6,147 nt of DNA from the NCBI GenBank assembly GCA_958346165.1, contig CATVQO010000092.1, positions 1 to 6,147 of the forward strand, written 5' to 3'. The notes beneath the pieces were generated by a model. The model was not told where the DNA came from, did no database searches, and worked only from the letters and a program-made list of their open reading frames with translations. A program made the position numbers and the translations under genes. The stretch is from an uncultured Collinsella sp. Lineage in GTDB: Bacteria > Actinomycetota > Coriobacteriia > Coriobacteriales > Coriobacteriaceae. Below, piece by piece: positions 1 to 6,147 of the stretch (its first letter is position 1; every line of letters begins with the position of its first letter).

Positions 1-52
1 TGCGGCCGGCGCTTTTACTACGACAACGATGGTTTACGACGGAAAGGGCTGA
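1..52 (+). CDS. C-terminal end of an unidentified upstream gene (partial)
   Basis: The frame that starts at base 2 is open from the window edge and ends in TGA at 50-52, giving the 16-residue tail AAGAFTTTTMVYDGKG. I do not recognise the family, and so short a tail cannot identify one. Support for it being real is the layout. The stop lies three bases before the ATG of the next gene, and the Shine-Dalgarno of that gene (GGAAAGG, 41-47) sits inside these last codons, as is usual within an operon. The body of the gene is outside the window. The alternative is that this is non-coding leader that happens to be open for 16 codons. Confidence 0.5.
   Translation, partial: AAGAFTTTTMVYDGKG
41..47 (+). 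promoter_or_regulatory. Ribosome binding site of the NAD-synthetase-like gene
   Basis: GGAAAGG lies eight bases before the ATG at 56. This supports that start, as does the N-terminal sequence MKLALAQID, which matches the usual first beta strand of nitrilase-type domains. Confidence 0.6.
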
Positions 53-55
53 GCC

Positions 56-2041
56 ATGAAGCTCGCACTCGCACAGATCGATATGCGCCTGGGTGATATT
101 GAGGGTATCTGCGGTCGCATCGAGGACCAGGCGCGCCTGGCCCATGAGCGCGGTGCGCGCGTGTTGTGCGTGCCGGCTCCGCTCTTTATGGGAGCCCTGC
201 CCGGCGGCCTGGTGGGCGCTGCCGACTTTGAGCACGACATACTTGCCGGCTTGACCGGCGTCGCCGAGCGTATCCAAGAGCTCGATATGATCTGCATCGT
301 GCCCGCGGCAGTTTCGTTTGAGGGCCAGCCCCTGCTCGACTACATGATGCTCAAGGACGGCCATGTGGTGCCGGCCCGTTCGAGCATTGCCCTGCAGCGT
401 GGTGGGACCGGCGATGCCCGTTGGGCGCCGCCAGTCTTCGACGTGGACGGCGTGCGTATCGCCGTGATCTTCGACTTGGACCGCGAGCTCGAGATGCTGC
501 CGACCGGCGTCGACCTCATCGCCTATTTCCAGTTCAACGCATTCGATATGACCGACCGCGAGACCGCCGCGATTGCCGCCGTGCGCAGCGGAGCCTACCG
601 CAAGATCGCATCTAAGCGCAGCGTGTGGTTTGCCTGCATGGCGCCGGTCGGTGCGTACGACGAGTCGGTGTATACCGGCGGGTCGTTTGTACTCGACGAC
701 TGCGGCCGCGTGGTGGCCCAGGCGCCGTGTTTTGAGGAGAGCCTGCTGGTTCAGGAGATTCAGCGCGGCGTGATGCTCGATGCCTTGGAGGACCACGAGC
801 TGCCCGAGTTTCGTTCCGAGGAGTGGTTGTGGCAGGCGCTGGTGCTCGCTGTGCGCGATAACGCCCGAGCCCATGGTACGTCGCGCGCCGTGGTGGCGCT
901 CGAGGGCGACCTGCCGTCGTCCCTGCTGGCGGCGCTTGCCGTCGACGCCCTAGGTCCGCGCAATGTGGTCGGCCTGGTGTTGGGACGCAACCGCATCTTT
1001 ACGCCGGCGCAGGAGGAGGCCGAGGCTGCTCGCTGTGCCGCCGTTCGCGCCATTGCCGAGCGCCTGCATATTCGCACGGTTGAGCGCGATGCGCCGGATG
1101 CCGCGCGTGTGCTCGACCGCGATGTGTCGGCGGGCGACGCCGAGCGCCTGCGTTCTCGCACGCTGGGCCTCATGCTGGAGGATACGGCGCTCGAGCTGGG
1201 TGCGATGGCGCTGAGTCCGCTGTCCAAAACTGAGTACGCGCTGGCGGCGCCCGCGCTTTGCGGCGGCTACCAGGGCGATTATGCGCCCTTTGGTGACGTA
1301 TACCTGTCGACGCTCGAGTTTGTGGCGCGTGTGCGTAACCGCACGTCCGCCGTGGTGCCGCAGGAGCTTGTGACGCTCAACGCGGTGGAGGATTGCATGG
1401 AGCGCGTGCTGGCGCGGGCGCTCTCGACGCTCGACGGCCCGGTCGACATGCTCGATCGTGCGGCGCAGCTGCTCGGCGGACTTGAGCCGGGCGAGGTCGA
1501 TGGCACGCTCGAGTCGCACGTCGACCGCAACCGTCCCTTCGACGACATTCCGATGGCTGCCGGCAAGCCCGAGGCCTGCTCACTGCTGCTGATGCTCGTG
1601 CGCCAGGGAGAGGCGGCTCGCCGCCAGCTGCCGACGGCGCCGATCGTCTCGGCCCGGTCGTTTGCCGAGCGTGCCTGGCCGTATATGCTCGCGTGGTCCG
1701 ACCTGGGGCTCGACGGCAAGGAACGTATGACGGTCGATGCGCTGGCGCGCGCCGAGGTGAACCGCTTTGCCGACGAGGATACAAGCGAGCGCATGCGTGG
1801 CGAGATGATGGGCATACTGGGTGACCTGCTGGGTATTTCGCCCGAGCAGATGGAGGAGCTGCGCTCCGAGGACGGCCAGCGCCGCCTGCACGAGGGCATG
1901 AAAAAGTTTGAGGGCGAGGTCCAGGACGCCATCGATAAGATGATGGGCGGGCAGGGCGGCCCGCAGGGCGGGCCCCAGGGCACGCCGATGCCGCAACCGC
2001 CGATGGATCCTAGGCAGTTCCCGTTCTTCAGCCAAAACTAA
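56..2041 (+). CDS. NAD+ synthetase-like (NadE-type) two-domain protein, probable pseudoenzyme
   Basis: The 661 residues follow the layout of glutamine-dependent NAD+ synthetase. A nitrilase-fold amidohydrolase domain spans about 1-260: MKLALAQID start, a VGAYDES segment near 198-204 and GGSFVLDDCGRVVA at 208-221. A synthetase domain spans about 275-545: AALAVDALGPRNVVG at 292-306, LSKTEYALA at 389-397, APFGDV at 410-415 and a LPTAPIVSARSFAERAWP segment near 525-542. True enzymes use a Glu-Lys-Cys triad to release ammonia from glutamine and an SGGxDS pyrophosphate-binding loop to activate the nicotinate dinucleotide. Here the Glu position reads Ala41 (VPAPLFMG), the Lys region reads ARSSIALQR (107-115), the Cys position reads Phe139 (IFDL for ICED), and the loop reads EGDLPS (283-288). 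Both activities are therefore probably lost, although the frame is intact over its normal length. Residues 544-661 form an added charged, helical tail ending in Gly/Pro/Gln-rich sequence. Start: ATG with a good ribosome binding site, three bases after an upstream stop. Automatic annotation would probably call it NAD+ synthase; the actual role is unknown. Confidence 0.82.
   Translation: MKLALAQIDMRLGDIEGICGRIEDQARLAHERGARVLCVPAPLFMGALPGGLVGAADFEHDILAGLTGVAERIQELDMICIVPAAVSFEGQPLLDYMMLKDGHVVPARSSIALQRGGTGDARWAPPVFDVDGVRIAVIFDLDRELEMLPTGVDLIAYFQFNAFDMTDRETAAIAAVRSGAYRKIASKRSVWFACMAPVGAYDESVYTGGSFVLDDCGRVVAQAPCFEESLLVQEIQRGVMLDALEDHELPEFRSEEWLWQALVLAVRDNARAHGTSRAVVALEGDLPSSLLAALAVDALGPRNVVGLVLGRNRIFTPAQEEAEAARCAAVRAIAERLHIRTVERDAPDAARVLDRDVSAGDAERLRSRTLGLMLEDTALELGAMALSPLSKTEYALAAPALCGGYQGDYAPFGDVYLSTLEFVARVRNRTSAVVPQELVTLNAVEDCMERVLARALSTLDGPVDMLDRAAQLLGGLEPGEVDGTLESHVDRNRPFDDIPMAAGKPEACSLLLMLVRQGEAARRQLPTAPIVSARSFAERAWPYMLAWSDLGLDGKERMTVDALARAEVNRFADEDTSERMRGEMMGILGDLLGISPEQMEELRSEDGQRRLHEGMKKFEGEVQDAIDKMMGGQGGPQGGPQGTPMPQPPMDPRQFPFFSQN
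1946..1978 (+). repeat. Short in-frame tandem repeat encoding GGQ-GGPQ-GGPQ
   Basis: Two adjacent 12-base units (1955-1966 and 1967-1978) differ at only a few bases and each encode Gly-Gly-Pro-Gln. A 9-base relative encoding Gly-Gly-Gln precedes them at 1946-1954. They lie in the low-complexity tail of the NAD-synthetase-like protein. The period is a multiple of three, so copy-number change would keep the frame. Confidence 0.6.
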
Positions 2042-2049
2042 CTATGGAA

Positions 2050-2064
2050 TGGGATTCGCTCCCA
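2050..2064 (+). other. Small hairpin after the NAD-synthetase-like gene, possible weak terminator
   Basis: TGGGA (2050-2054) and TCCCA (2060-2064) can pair around a five-base TTCGC loop, nine bases after the stop codon. No T-run follows, so it is not a convincing Rho-independent terminator. It could be a 3' stabilising stem, or chance. Confidence 0.25.
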
Positions 2065-2100
2065 ACCCCGATACTTCAACTAAGCATCTTGGCCTCGTTG

Positions 2101-2109
2101 TGTTATTCT
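2101..2109 (+). promoter_or_regulatory. Probable extended -10 promoter of ruvCAB
   Basis: TGTTATTCT fits the extended -10 form TGn followed by a hexamer; TATTCT matches TATAAT at four of six positions. I see no good -35 box at 16-18 bases upstream, which extended -10 promoters can tolerate. The predicted transcription start near 2115-2117 falls inside the LexA box just downstream. That placement strengthens both calls. Confidence 0.5.
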
Positions 2110-2123
2110 AGAACAGACGTTCG
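2110..2123 (+). promoter_or_regulatory. LexA (SOS) operator upstream of ruvC
   Basis: AGAACAGACGTTCG contains the inverted half-sites GAAC and GTTC separated by four bases. It matches the Gram-positive LexA/DinR consensus CGAACRNRYGTTCG at 13 of 14 positions; only the first base differs. It begins one base after the predicted -10 hexamer and covers the predicted transcription start, where bound LexA would block RNA polymerase. LexA control of ruv genes is known in other bacteria, so DNA-damage induction of this operon is a well-founded inference. Confidence 0.8.
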
Positions 2124-2166
2124 TGAATAGTGCGCGGGGCCTTGCCTTGCGCCGTGCTTGTGGCGA

Positions 2167-2173
2167 GGGGAGG
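2167..2173 (+). promoter_or_regulatory. Ribosome binding site that sets the ruvC start
   Basis: GGGGAGG ends five bases before the TTG at 2179. An in-frame TTG at 2158 would add seven residues but has no such site upstream and would place this purine run inside the coding region. The start at 2179 also gives MVILGIDPG, the usual RuvC N-terminus. Confidence 0.7.
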
Positions 2174-2178
2174 TTGGC

Positions 2179-2700
2179 TTGGTCATTTTGGGTATCGACC
2201 CCGGTTTGGCCCATACGGGTTGGGGGATTATCGAGGAGCGGCGCGGAGAGGTTCGCTGCCGTGCCTACGGTTGTATCGAGACCAGCGCGGGCAGTCCGCT
2301 CGCGGTGCGTCTGTCGCATATCGCCCGCGACCTCAAGGGCGTCGTCGAACGCTACCGTCCCGATACCGCGGCTATCGAGAGCATCTACTTTGGCGCTAAT
2401 GTCCGCTCGGCCATCCCCACGGCGCATGCCCGTGGTGCCGCGCTCGTGGCGCTTTCGGAGTGCGCGCTCGAGATTGGCGAGTACACGCCTATGCAGATTA
2501 AGCAGGCTGTGGTGGGCACCGGCGCTGCAGATAAGCGGCAGGTCGCGTATATGGTTCGTACGCTCACACAGCTCGATCACGACCCGCATCCCGACCATGC
2601 AGCCGATGCCCTAGCCTGCGCCATCTGCCACGTAAACCTCAGCCGCACCCGTGCCCTCACCGGTGGCGAGTTCTATCAACAGAGAGGAACCGGATACTGA
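2179..2700 (+). CDS. ruvC: Crossover junction endodeoxyribonuclease RuvC
   Basis: RuvC is the homodimeric, metal-dependent nuclease that nicks two opposing strands of a Holliday junction after RuvAB branch migration. The 173-residue product has the normal family length. The RNase H-like fold is marked by MVILGIDPGLAHTGWG at the N-terminus with Asp7, then AIESIYFGANVRSA with Glu67, then PDHAADALACAICH with His140 and Asp143. The third acidic ligand of the E. coli enzyme is here most simply aligned with His140, as in the Thermus-type active site; Asp139 next to it is an alternative. The start is a TTG chosen because of the strong ribosome binding site and the family N-terminus. The stop overlaps the ruvA ATG by one base (TGATG), which points to translational coupling. 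It is the first gene of the operon behind the LexA box. Confidence 0.95.
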   Translation: MVILGIDPGLAHTGWGIIEERRGEVRCRAYGCIETSAGSPLAVRLSHIARDLKGVVERYRPDTAAIESIYFGANVRSAIPTAHARGAALVALSECALEIGEYTPMQIKQAVVGTGAADKRQVAYMVRTLTQLDHDPHPDHAADALACAICHVNLSRTRALTGGEFYQQRGTGY

Positions 2701-3320
2701 TGATTTCCCAGCTCCATGGAACGCTTGTCGAGGCCACGATGAGCTCGGCCGTTGTCGATGTGTCGGGCGTGGGCTTTGAGCTCGGCATCTCGGGCAGCAC
2801 TGCCGCCACGCTGCCTACACCCGGCGGCGAGGTGCGTCTCTATACCCGTATGCAGGTGCGCGAGGACGCCATGACGCTCTTTGGCTTTGCCTCCAAGGAC
2901 GAGCGCACGATGTTCGATCGGCTCGTGTCCGTCTCGGGCGTCGGTCCGCGCCTGGCGCTCGCCGTGCTCTCCACCTATACCGTGGGACAGCTGTATTCCC
3001 TGGTAATGGCCGAGGATGACAAAGGCATGGCCAAGGTACCCGGCGTGGGCAAAAAGACAGCGCAGCGCCTCATCTTGGAGCTCAAGAGCACCTTTGCCAA
3101 GGACAAAGGCTTTGTGCCGGTCGACGCGATTCCCGGCCAGGTTGCGATGCCCGTGCCCGCTGCTGCTCCCTCGGCCATCGACGATGCCCGTGCGGCGCTC
3201 CTTTCCATGGGCTTTAGCCCGCAGGAGACCGATGTTGCCCTGAGCGGGTATGATGGGCAGGATATGCGTGTCGAGGATCTGCTCGGCGCGGCGCTTAAGC
3301 GACTTGGAATGGATGCGTGA
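2700..3320 (+). CDS. ruvA: Holliday junction branch migration complex subunit RuvA
   Basis: RuvA tetramers clamp the four-way junction and load RuvB rings on opposite arms. The 206-residue product shows all three domains. An OB fold covers about 1-63 ([12 protein letters not shown] start) and carries Glu55-Asp56 in [13 protein letters not shown], the acidic pin at the same numbering as in E. coli. Two helix-hairpin-helix motifs follow: [15 protein letters not shown] (77-91) and [17 protein letters not shown] (113-129). A flexible Pro/Ala-rich linker covers about 139-158, and a small C-terminal RuvB-binding domain runs from about 159 ([10 protein letters not shown], then [13 protein letters not shown]). 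The ATG overlaps the ruvC stop by one base. An AGAGAGGA ribosome binding site at 2681-2688 is rather far, 11 bases away, so coupling to ruvC translation probably helps. Nothing is missing or unusual in the protein. Confidence 0.96.
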   Translation: MISQLHGTLVEATMSSAVVDVSGVGFELGISGSTAATLPTPGGEVRLYTRMQVREDAMTLFGFASKDERTMFDRLVSVSGVGPRLALAVLSTYTVGQLYSLVMAEDDKGMAKVPGVGKKTAQRLILELKSTFAKDKGFVPVDAIPGQVAMPVPAAAPSAIDDARAALLSMGFSPQETDVALSGYDGQDMRVEDLLGAALKRLGMDA

Positions 3321-4387
3321 TGTGGGAAGCCGATGATTCTCAGGACCTGTGGTCGACGCCCGGAAACTCGCCGGCGGCATCCATGGCGCATGGCGAGCGC
3401 ATGGTGGGCTCGGAGCTGACGCCCGAGGACCTCGATGTCGACCGCACCCTGCGCCCTCAGCGCCTGGATGACTACTGCGGCCAGGAACACATCAAGCAGA
3501 GCCTTCGCGTGCTCATCGAGGCGGCGCAAAGCCGCGGCGAGACGCTCGACCACGTGATCTTCTCGGGCCCTCCGGGTCTGGGCAAGACCACGCTGGCTAC
3601 GGTTATCGCCAACGAGCTGGGCGCTCAGATTAAGACGACGAGCGGTCCGGCCATCGCGCGCACCGGCGACCTGGCTGCCATCCTGACTAACTTGCAACCG
3701 GGCGACGTGCTGTTTATCGACGAGATCCACCGCCTCAACCGCTCGGTCGAGGAGGTCCTGTATCCTGCGATGGAGGACTTTGCCCTCGATATCGTGATCG
3801 GAAAGGGTCCGGCTGCACGCTCGATTCGCCTGGATATCCCCAAGTTCACGCTGGTGGCGGCAACGACTCGCTCGGGCATGTTGACCGGCCCGCTACGCGA
3901 CCGTTTTGGCATTTCGTATCGTCTGGATTACTACACCGTCGAGGAACTCGCCCAGATTGTGACACGCTCGGCGACCATCCTGGGCGTGACGATTGACCAT
4001 CCCAGCGCGCTCGAGATCGGCTCGCGTTCGCGCGGCACGCCGCGTCTTGCCAACCGTCTGCTCAAGCGCGTGCGCGACTATGCGCAGGTGCGCGGCAACG
4101 GTCCCATCGAGCTCGATATCTGCCGTCAGGCACTCGAGTTCTTTGAGATCGATGAGCTCGGCTTGGACTGGATGGATATTCGCATTTTGGAGACGCTTGC
4201 CAAGACGTTCTCCGGACGTGCCGTCGGCCTGACGACGCTTGCCAGTGCGGTGGGCGAGGACCCGGGTACGCTCGAGGATGTCTACGAGCCCTATCTGCTG
4301 CAGTGTGGGTTGATGATTCGCACGCCGCAGGGTCGCCAGGCAACCCTGCGCACATTCGAGCATTTGGGTATCGAGCCGACCCTGTAG
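3320..4387 (+). CDS. ruvB: Holliday junction branch migration helicase RuvB
   Basis: RuvB is the AAA+ hexameric motor that pumps DNA through the RuvA-bound junction. The 355-residue product has Walker [10 protein letters not shown] (83-91, Lys89), Walker B LFIDEIH (131-137), the sensor-1 strand LVAATTR (178-184), the arginine finger in PLRDRFG (Arg193), the sensor-2 region [18 protein letters not shown], and a winged-helix C-terminus with [18 protein letters not shown] chose the ATG at 3320, which overlaps the ruvA stop as TGATG exactly like the ruvC/ruvA junction. A GTG at 3317 would add one residue. Either start leaves about 24 residues before the region that aligns with common RuvB N-termini; the later ATG at 3383 would remove most of that but lacks a clear ribosome binding site. 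It is the last gene of the operon. Confidence 0.96.
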   Translation: MWEADDSQDLWSTPGNSPAASMAHGERMVGSELTPEDLDVDRTLRPQRLDDYCGQEHIKQSLRVLIEAAQSRGETLDHVIFSGPPGLGKTTLATVIANELGAQIKTTSGPAIARTGDLAAILTNLQPGDVLFIDEIHRLNRSVEEVLYPAMEDFALDIVIGKGPAARSIRLDIPKFTLVAATTRSGMLTGPLRDRFGISYRLDYYTVEELAQIVTRSATILGVTIDHPSALEIGSRSRGTPRLANRLLKRVRDYAQVRGNGPIELDICRQALEFFEIDELGLDWMDIRILETLAKTFSGRAVGLTTLASAVGEDPGTLEDVYEPYLLQCGLMIRTPQGRQATLRTFEHLGIEPTL

Positions 4388-4443
4388 GAATGGGCTTGTT
4401 TTAGCGCATCTGTAGGCTATCGCTGGGCATCGGGTAAACATAT

Positions 4444-4470
4444 CGCCGTTCGTCGGTTACGGGCGTTTTA
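4444..4470 (+). terminator. Possible Rho-independent terminator of the ruv operon
   Basis: CGCCGT (4444-4449) can pair with ACGGGCG (4459-4465) to give six base pairs with one bulged G, closing a nine-base loop. TTTTA follows directly. The stem is short and the T-run is only four, so strength is doubtful, but the position between ruvB and the fhs promoter fits. Confidence 0.4.
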
Positions 4471-4493
4471 CTATTGCGCGCGCGTGCTATGCT
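4467..4493 (+). promoter_or_regulatory. Probable fhs promoter
   Basis: TGCTATGCT at 4485-4493 is an extended -10 element with hexamer TATGCT, four of six matches to TATAAT. TTTACT at 4467-4472 is a possible -35 with four of six matches, at a slightly short 15-base spacing. Transcription would begin near 4500, leaving a leader of about 35 bases. That is too short for a known tetrahydrofolate riboswitch. The proposed -35 overlaps the T-run of the terminator candidate. Confidence 0.5.
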
Positions 4494-4521
4494 GGATTGG
4501 TCTTTTTCTCATCCGGTAACG

Positions 4522-4527
4522 AAAGGA
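4522..4527 (+). promoter_or_regulatory. Ribosome binding site of fhs
   Basis: AAAGGA lies six bases before the ATG at 4534, a good spacing. This fixes the fhs start. Confidence 0.65.
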
Positions 4528-4533
4528 CCGCCC

Positions 4534-6147
4534 ATGCCTACTGACATCGAAATCGCACGTTCTGTTACGCCGCTGCCTATTACCGAGGTGGCCAAGAACG
4601 CCGGCGTCGACGTTAAGCATCTGATTCCGTACGGCTTTGACAAGGCAAAGGTCGACTATTCCCTGCTCAACGAGCCAACTGATCACCAGGCCAAGCTTGT
4701 CCTCGTGACCGCTATCAATCCCACGCCCGCAGGCGAGGGTAAGACCACTACGACCATCGGCCTGGCCGACGGCCTGCGCCGTCGCGGCGTCAAGAGCGCC
4801 GTGGCCCTGCGCGAGCCTTCGCTCGGTCCCGTGTTTGGCGTGAAGGGCGGTGCCGCCGGTGGCGGTTGGGCTCAGGTCATCCCCATGGAGGACATCAACC
4901 TGCACTTTACCGGCGACTTCCATGCCATCGGTGCCGCCAACAATCTGCTGGCAGCCATGCTCGACAACCATATTCAGCAGGGCAACCAGCTCGGCATCGA
5001 CGTTAAGCGCATCACCTGGAAGCGCGTTGTCGACATGAACGACCGTCAGCTGCGCCATGTTATCGACGGCATTGGCGGCAAGGCCCAGGGAGTACCGCGC
5101 GAGGATGGCTTCGACATCACCGTTGCCTCCGAGGTCATGGCAATCCTGTGCCTGTCCACGAGCATCAATGACCTCAAGGAGCGCCTGGGCGAGATCGTCG
5201 TCGGCTACAGCTATGCCGGCGAGCCCGTCCGCGCCCGTGACCTTAAGGCTCAGGGTGCCATGGCGGCCCTGCTCAAGGACGCGCTCAAGCCCAATCTGGT
5301 GCAGACGCTCGAGGGTACGCCTGCGTTTGTCCACGGCGGTCCCTTCGCCAATATTGCCCACGGCTGCAACTCCATCATGGCCACCCGCATGGCCATGCGC
5401 TTTGGCGACGTCGCGATTACCGAGGCTGGTTTCGGTGCCGACCTGGGTGCCGAGAAGTTCCTCGACATCAAGTGCCGCATGACTGGCATTCGTCCCAGCG
5501 CCGTCGTGGTCGTCGCAACCGCCCGCGCGCTCAAGTACAACGGTGGTGTTGCCAAGGCCGACCTCAACGAGGAGAACCTCGAGGCCCTCAAGGTCGGCAT
5601 GCCCAACCTGCTGCGCCACGTCGACAACATTCAGAATGTCTACGGTCTGCCCTGCGTGGTCGCCATTAACCGCTTCCCGACGGACACCGAGGCCGAACTC
5701 GAGCTCATCGAGTCCGAGTGTCAGAAGCTCGGTGTCAACGTTAAGCTGTCCGAGGTCTGGGCCAAGGGAGGCGAGGGCGCGCTCGACCTGGCCGATGAGG
5801 TCATGCGCTTGACTGAGCAGCCGAGTGAGCTCCAGTTTGCCTACGAGGACGGTGCCGATGTTGCCGATGCCCTTGAGGCCGTTGCCACTAAGGTTTACCG
5901 CGCCGACGGCGTCGACTTTACGCCGGCTGCCAAGCGTCAGCTCGCCGAGCTGCGCGAGAACGGCTTTGGCAACCTGCCGGTGTGCGTGGCCAAGACGCAG
6001 TACAGCTTTAGCGACAACGCCAAGGCGCTGGGCGCTCCCGAGGGCTTCCGCATCACCGTGCGCGAGCTCAAGGTTTCCGCCGGTGCCCACTTTGTGGTCG
6101 CGCTGACCGGCAGCGTTCTGACCATGCCTGGCCTGCCCAAGGTTCCC
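4534..6147 (+). CDS. fhs: Formate-tetrahydrofolate ligase (10-formyl-THF synthetase), 3' end cut by window
   Basis: The enzyme joins formate to tetrahydrofolate with ATP, giving 10-formyl-THF for purine and formyl-methionine synthesis and, in acetogens, for the methyl branch of the Wood-Ljungdahl pathway. It works in the cytoplasm as a tetramer. The frame is open for 538 codons to the window edge, and the family is about 556 residues, so roughly 20 are missing. It opens [11 protein letters not shown]. The ATP-binding loop is [12 protein letters not shown] (63-74), followed by [20 protein letters not shown] (93-112), a [14 protein letters not shown] segment, [12 protein letters not shown] matching the second family signature, and TMPGLPKVP at the edge, which normally lies close to the C-terminus. 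Position 112 is Trp where the signature has Tyr. The gene has its own promoter and ribosome binding site, separate from ruvB. It is missed by a search that requires a stop codon, because none occurs before the window ends. Confidence 0.95.
   Translation, partial: MPTDIEIARSVTPLPITEVAKNAGVDVKHLIPYGFDKAKVDYSLLNEPTDHQAKLVLVTAINPTPAGEGKTTTTIGLADGLRRRGVKSAVALREPSLGPVFGVKGGAAGGGWAQVIPMEDINLHFTGDFHAIGAANNLLAAMLDNHIQQGNQLGIDVKRITWKRVVDMNDRQLRHVIDGIGGKAQGVPREDGFDITVASEVMAILCLSTSINDLKERLGEIVVGYSYAGEPVRARDLKAQGAMAALLKDALKPNLVQTLEGTPAFVHGGPFANIAHGCNSIMATRMAMRFGDVAITEAGFGADLGAEKFLDIKCRMTGIRPSAVVVVATARALKYNGGVAKADLNEENLEALKVGMPNLLRHVDNIQNVYGLPCVVAINRFPTDTEAELELIESECQKLGVNVKLSEVWAKGGEGALDLADEVMRLTEQPSELQFAYEDGADVADALEAVATKVYRADGVDFTPAAKRQLAELRENGFGNLPVCVAKTQYSFSDNAKALGAPEGFRITVRELKVSAGAHFVVALTGSVLTMPGLPKVP

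Noticed and set aside
950..2035. Several minus-strand and alternate-frame open frames within the NAD-synthetase-like gene
   Set aside because: They are rich in Arg, Ser and Ala as expected of shadow frames, overlap one another, and match no family, while the plus-strand frame shows clear domain similarity.
2123..2614. Alternate plus-strand frames overlapping ruvC
   Set aside because: They conflict with the RuvC frame, which has the catalytic motifs, and their Arg/Ser-rich products resemble nothing known.
2676..3730. Long minus-strand frames opposite ruvA and ruvB
   Set aside because: Both coding genes on the plus strand are unambiguous; these frames are composition artefacts.
488..4276. Frequent CTCGAG hexamers throughout the window
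   Set aside because: They are mostly in coding sequence as Leu-Glu codon pairs or parts of common GC-rich codons; no regular spacing or non-coding clustering was seen.
4388..4533. Possible tetrahydrofolate riboswitch before fhs
   Set aside because: The predicted transcript leader is only about 35 bases and shows no multi-helix aptamer structure; the rest of the gap is explained by a terminator and promoter.
4471..6090. A 539-codon open frame on the minus strand opposite fhs
   Set aside because: It lies almost exactly opposite fhs, which is certain from its motifs. GC-rich third positions remove stop codons from the opposite strand. The translation has no recognisable motif and no supporting ribosome binding site.

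Overview
The window is GC-rich bacterial chromosome with a strong preference for G/C in third codon positions. It is densely coded, and every recognisable gene is on the + strand. The ruvC-ruvA-ruvB order, a Gram-positive/actinobacterial-type LexA box and a formate-tetrahydrofolate ligase (typical of anaerobic one-carbon metabolism) together suggest an anaerobic actinobacterium, plausibly a gut Coriobacteriia such as Collinsella. That placement is inferred from gene content and composition; there is no rRNA marker here.

Layout. (1) Bases 1-52 hold the last 16 codons of an unidentified upstream gene. (2) Bases 56-2041 encode a 661-residue protein with the two-domain plan of glutamine-dependent NAD+ synthetase (amidohydrolase then synthetase), but the key residues of both active sites appear to be replaced. 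It also carries a tail of about 118 residues that ends in a Gly/Pro/Gln-rich segment. It looks like a maintained pseudoenzyme or repurposed paralogue and is the most unusual item here. (3) Bases 2042-2178 are a non-coding gap with a small hairpin, an extended -10 promoter and a near-consensus LexA/SOS operator. (4) Bases 2179-4387 are a compact ruvC-ruvA-ruvB operon for Holliday-junction resolution; both junctions use the same one-base stop/start overlap, TGATG. (5) Bases 4388-4533 contain a probable terminator and a separate promoter. (6) From 4534 to the window end runs fhs, cut off about 20 residues before its expected C-terminus.

How the genes work together. RuvA and RuvB form the branch-migration motor and RuvC cuts the junction. 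The operator at the promoter suggests all three are induced together by DNA damage. fhs makes 10-formyl-THF from formate and is a separate transcription unit. The NAD-synthetase-like gene seems to belong with the gene upstream of it rather than with ruv, because the ruv promoter lies between them.

I found no RNA genes, mobile elements, CRISPR arrays or attachment sites. A previously undescribed system is not evident; the best lead is the degenerate NAD-synthetase-like protein.
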